Assembly (NCBI RefSeq): GCF_900129505.1
Contig: NZ_LT670818.1
Span: forward strand, 4,931,001 to 4,995,000
DNA from: Bradyrhizobium erythrophlei
GTDB lineage: Bacteria > Pseudomonadota > Alphaproteobacteria > Rhizobiales > Xanthobacteraceae
Direction: 5' to 3'
Length of the DNA stretch: 64,000 nt
Shown here: positions 63,124 to 64,000 of the stretch, piece after piece
Layout: each line of letters begins with the position of its first letter
Position numbering within the stretch: the stretch's first letter is position 1
The notes under the pieces: model-generated
Told to the model about the DNA's origin: nothing
The model's database searches: none
What the model saw: only the letters and a program-made list of their open reading frames with translations
Position numbers and translations under genes: made by a program

Positions 63124-64000
63124 GGAACGAGAAATTTGCGTGGATAGGTGAAAAGGTCCTCCGCAAGGAAGATGTGCGCCTTACGTCAGGCCGCGGTCAG
63201 TACTTTGCCGACATTCAACTGCCTGGTGTTCTACACTGCTACATCGTCCGTAGCGCCCGCGCGCACGCCAGGCTCGTCTCGGTCGACACGTCGACGGCGA
63301 AGGCCTCTGCGGGGGTTGTTGCGGTCTTTTCGGGGGAGGACATCAAGGACCAGCTGGATCCGTTGCCTCATTCGATTGTCGTGCCGAATCTGCCAGGGAA
63401 GTTTCCGCGCCATTGGCCGCTTGCGGTCGGCAAAGTGAAGTTTCACGGTGAGCCTGTGGCCGTCGTCGTCGCCACCGATCGGTACCTGGCGGAAGATGCG
63501 GGTGAACTTGTGGAGGTCGTCTACGAGGATCTTCCATATGTGGGATCGCCGGAGGCATCGAGCCGGCCCGACGCCACGGTCATTCATGACGACCTCGACA
63601 ACAACGAAATATTTTCGATGAGCTTCACCGGAGGCTTCACGGAGGATTCCGTGAAAACCAACGTCGACGAGATACAGGCGATCATCAACTCAGCGCCGAT
63701 CGTCATCAACAGGAAATTCAAGACTCATCGTGTCGGTGTGACACCCCTCGAAACGCGCGGCGTCATGGCAAAATGGGATCGGGACGACGGTCTGACCTGT
63801 TGGGCCACGACGCAGCGACCGCATATCGACCGCCTCGCACTGGCCGAGGTGCTCAAGATCCCCACCCACCAAGTTCGGGTAATCGCGCCGCGGGATCAGG
63901 GCGGGGGATTCGGGACCAAAGCACCATTCTATCGGGAGTCGATCCTCATTCCGTGGCTCGCGAAGACACTCGGCCGGCCCGTGCGATGGCTCGAGTCCCG
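63120..64000 (+). CDS. Molybdenum hydroxylase large subunit (CoxL-like), partial
   Basis: The first about 293 residues of the molybdopterin-binding subunit; it runs off the window end. Visible: IGEKVLRKEDVRLTSGRGQYFADI (typical start), the first domain with FHGEPVAVVVATDRYLAEDA, the segment VTPLETRG where relatives have EPRG, and DQGGGFGTKAPFYRE at the cofactor-binding site. The active-site loop that separates CO dehydrogenases (AYRCSFR) from other hydroxylases lies beyond the window. Confidence 0.9.
   Translation, partial: MRNEKFAWIGEKVLRKEDVRLTSGRGQYFADIQLPGVLHCYIVRSARAHARLVSVDTSTAKASAGVVAVFSGEDIKDQLDPLPHSIVVPNLPGKFPRHWPLAVGKVKFHGEPVAVVVATDRYLAEDAGELVEVVYEDLPYVGSPEASSRPDATVIHDDLDNNEIFSMSFTGGFTEDSVKTNVDEIQAIINSAPIVINRKFKTHRVGVTPLETRGVMAKWDRDDGLTCWATTQRPHIDRLALAEVLKIPTHQVRVIAPRDQGGGFGTKAPFYRESILIPWLAKTLGRPVRWLES

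Overview
The window reads as chromosome of an alphaproteobacterium of the Bradyrhizobium / Afipia / Rhodopseudomonas group (Nitrobacteraceae). Supporting this are a high-GC left part with genes typical of that group (SufE, DUF5330, DUF1491, DUF2336, HflX), a two-part palindromic intergenic repeat that I recall as common in Bradyrhizobium, DUF3551 proteins, and small proteins I remember from that genus. No marker gene fixes the species.

Layout. (1) Positions 1-9.1 kb are ordinary core genome: a truncated haem-type sensor with PAS and GGDEF parts, SufE, a DivJ/PleC-like histidine kinase followed by a peptidoglycan-binding protein, HflX and conserved hypotheticals. (2) At 9.2-11.7 kb a tyrosine recombinase, a small companion gene and two different tRNA 3' fragments (Glu and Ser) mark the start of accessory DNA. 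(3) From 12 to 47 kb lies a catabolic island rich in tautomerase-superfamily genes (seven domains). It holds two 4-oxalocrotonate-tautomerase-like genes; a cis-3-chloroacrylate-dehalogenase-like gene broken by a frame change; two further stand-alone tautomerases; an MSAD-like tautomerase fused to an enoyl-CoA hydratase; and another cis-CaaD-type paralogue. They sit with a thiolase (frameshifted), a four-gene hydrolase/dehydrogenase operon, AaeXAB-like and DHA2 efflux pumps, and a + strand operon of SDR, tautomerase, histidinol-dehydrogenase-like enzyme, halohydrin-dehalogenase-like SDR, epoxide hydrolase, enoyl-CoA hydratase and a truncated CoA-transferase. (4) From 47 to 61 kb a decaying mosaic holds many gene stumps (LysR, IS110, HlyD, NRPS, SRAP, a DrmA-like helicase, a chimeric transposase) among some intact genes (SDR, AhpD-like, AraC, intradiol dioxygenase, RclC-like). 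(5) From 61 kb to the end begins a CoxMSL-type molybdenum hydroxylase operon, cut by the window.

How it fits together. Three recurrent DNA modules link scattered genes of the island. A GCATATGC-centred operator, twice as tandem 20-bp units, lies upstream of the MarR gene, the thiolase, the DHA2 pump, the cis-CaaD-like gene, a small secreted protein and the big + strand operon. A box ACATACGATTT occurs at four or more places, often next to a LysR gene fragment. A third promoter-like module carries the palindrome TTCGGCATTGCCGAA. My inference is a single coordinated, recently assembled pathway for an organic, possibly halogenated, C3-type or aromatic-derived compound: dehalogenation or epoxide opening, oxidation, tautomerase or decarboxylase chemistry, then CoA-dependent steps and efflux. 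The substrate cannot be read from the sequence. Several pathway genes carry frameshifts or stops, so part of the system is either decaying or affected by sequencing errors.
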